Below are positions 7,334-7,942 of a stretch of DNA of 7,942 bases, in pieces; the stretch's first letter is position 1; each line of letters opens with the position of its first letter. Position numbers and translations under genes: made by a program. The DNA is from an uncultured beta proteobacterium (GTDB lineage: Bacteria; Pseudomonadota; Gammaproteobacteria; Burkholderiales; Burkholderiaceae), in contig CAIKGX010000142.1 of NCBI GenBank assembly GCA_903827075.1, positions 1-7,942 on the forward strand, in the 5' to 3' direction. Below the pieces are notes generated by a model. It was not told the DNA's origin. It did not search any database and was given only the letters and a program-made list of their open reading frames with translations.

Positions 7334-7781
7334 CCAAAACCCCACTCCAGCAGATTTGCGAGATATTGGCCTTAAAGCCACTGGCCCCCGCATGAAAATT
7401 CTCGACTTTTTCCACCAAAATGGGGGCACCCACTTTAGTGCGGAAGATGTCTTTGTAGCCTTAGCCAAGGATGATCGGGAGATTGGCTTAGCCACCGTCT
7501 ATCGAGTGCTTACCCAATTCGAGCAGGCTGGCTTACTGCTGCGAAGCCATTTTGAATCAAGTAAGGGTGATAGCAGGGCAATATATGAGTTAAATGAAGG
7601 CCAACACCATGATCACCTGGTATGTCTAGACTGTGGTCATGTGGAGGAGTTTGTGGATGAGGCTATTGAAAAAAGACAAAGAGAAATTGCAAAAAACCTT
7701 GGTTTTAAGCTCCAGGAGCATACGTTGGCCATGTATGGACATTGTCAGAAGAAGAATTGCCGGAATAAACTAAAGGCCTAA
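7323..7781 (+). CDS. fur: Ferric uptake regulator Fur
   Basis: Fur is a dimeric metal-dependent repressor that shuts off iron uptake genes when iron is plentiful. The 152-residue product has an N-terminal winged helix starting DLRDIGLKATGPRMKILDFF, with the recognition helix around LATVYRVLTQFEQAGLL (56-72). Every metal ligand known from E. coli Fur has a counterpart: H37, E89, H96 and H98 for one site; H95, D97, E116 and H133 for the other; C101, C104, C141 and C146 for structural zinc. Aligning these positions shows four extra residues (G82-R85) in the hinge between the DNA-binding and dimerisation domains. The ATG at 7323 begins a normal-length Fur; the frame stays open upstream to 7131, but that part is antisense to bamE and unlike Fur. 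No strong ribosome binding site precedes the ATG. The gene diverges from bamE and is followed after 42 bases by an insertion sequence in the same orientation, with no terminator in between. Confidence 0.98.
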   Translation: MNTNQNPTPADLRDIGLKATGPRMKILDFFHQNGGTHFSAEDVFVALAKDDREIGLATVYRVLTQFEQAGLLLRSHFESSKGDSRAIYELNEGQHHDHLVCLDCGHVEEFVDEAIEKRQREIAKNLGFKLQEHTLAMYGHCQKKNCRNKLKA

Positions 7782-7823
7782 AATTTGTAAATTAAGGGCA
7801 GATAATCAAAAAAGACCTCAATT

Positions 7824-7847
7824 TGAACTGCACCAGAAAAGTTGGAC
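7824..7847 (+). repeat. Putative left terminal inverted repeat of the insertion sequence
   Basis: The outer bases TGAACTGCACC and the inner GTTGGAC agree with remembered IS150-type ends. The inner boundary is a guess, because the right-end copy is not visible for comparison. This stretch would be the transposase binding site. Confidence 0.65.
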
Positions 7848-7874
7848 ACTCCTCCAACCCAATCAGGTGCAGTT
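7826..7874 (+). promoter_or_regulatory. Nested fold-back structure covering the orfA ribosome binding site
   Basis: AACTGCACC (7826-7834) is perfectly complementary to GGTGCAGTT (7866-7874), giving a nine-pair stem. Within its loop GTTGGA (7841-7846) pairs with TCCAAC (7853-7858) around six bases. The right arm of the outer stem contains most of AGGTG (7865-7869), the only plausible ribosome binding site for the ATG at 7878, and is followed by five T residues (7873-7877). An RNA entering from outside the element could therefore hide the start site, or stop at the T run. Structure seen directly; function inferred. Confidence 0.55.
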
Positions 7875-7877
7875 TTT

Positions 7878-7942
7878 ATGTCCAAATACAGCAAAGAGTT
7901 CAAATTAGCAGTTATTAACCACTACCTATCGACTAGGGACGG
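7878..7942 (+). CDS. IS3-family transposase OrfA (helix-turn-helix subunit), N-terminal fragment
   Basis: Only 21 complete codons are visible before the window ends. The product begins MSKYSKEFKLAVINHYLST, close to the start of the IS150 InsJ/OrfA protein as I remember it, notably the VxNHY pattern followed by an acidic residue and glycine. In this family OrfA binds the terminal repeats through a helix-turn-helix, and a programmed -1 frameshift with the downstream orfB gives the full DDE transposase. The start is supported by AGGTG 8 bases upstream, which is sequestered in the fold-back stem. Whether the gene is intact cannot be judged from this fragment. Confidence 0.82.
   Translation, partial: MSKYSKEFKLAVINHYLSTRD

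Larger units (their letters stand above)
7824..7942 (+). mobile_element. Left end of an IS3-family (IS150-group-like) insertion sequence, cut by window edge
   Basis: The element begins with TGAACTGCACC at 7824 and continues with GTTGGAC at 7841-7847. From memory this resembles the IS150 terminal repeat, which starts TGTACTGCACC and also carries GTTGGAC, and it has the TG end typical of IS3-family elements. A reading frame starting at 7878 resembles the N-terminus of the IS150 OrfA protein. The body, right end and target duplication lie outside the window. The three bases before the TG are ATT (7821-7823), which could be the target duplication if they recur after the right end. It lies in the same orientation as fur. 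Confidence 0.85.

Noticed and set aside
7280..7495. A longer BamE starting as far upstream as 7495
   Set aside because: It would run antisense through the fur coding region and put about 70 extra residues before a lipoprotein signal peptide, which must be near the N-terminus.

Overview
The window looks like chromosomal core DNA from a betaproteobacterium of the Burkholderiaceae, most likely a Polynucleobacter or close relative. This rests on moderate base composition (GC in the mid-40s by eye), protein sequences that read as betaproteobacterial, and the gene order proA-holA-lptE-leuS-dapB-bamE next to a divergent fur, which I recall from that group. The genus is an inference, since no database search was possible.

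Layout: positions 1-7279 hold six genes on the minus strand, transcribed from right to left in the order bamE, dapB, leuS, lptE, holA, proA. The gaps between them are 83, 69, 30, 19 and 65 bases. No convincing terminator lies between them, so one long operon is plausible. proA runs off the left edge of the window. On the plus strand, fur (7323-7781) diverges from bamE with only 43 bases between the two start codons. At 7824 the left end of an IS150-like IS3-family insertion sequence begins, and its first transposase frame (orfA, from 7878) runs off the right edge. No stretch longer than 300 bases lacks a gene, and I see no tRNA, rRNA, CRISPR array or riboswitch.

Functions: the minus-strand cluster mixes outer-membrane biogenesis (bamE for beta-barrel assembly, lptE for LPS export), cell-wall and amino-acid synthesis (dapB for lysine and diaminopimelate, proA for proline), translation (leuS) and replication (holA). 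All six are housekeeping genes that look intact where fully visible. fur encodes the ferric uptake regulator with every metal ligand in place.

I found no new multi-gene system. The points most worth a second look are: the nested fold-back structure at the IS left end, which would bury the transposase ribosome binding site in any transcript reading in from fur; a four-residue insertion in Fur just before a metal-ligand glutamate; and a long BamE tail with a duplicated SFWD motif.
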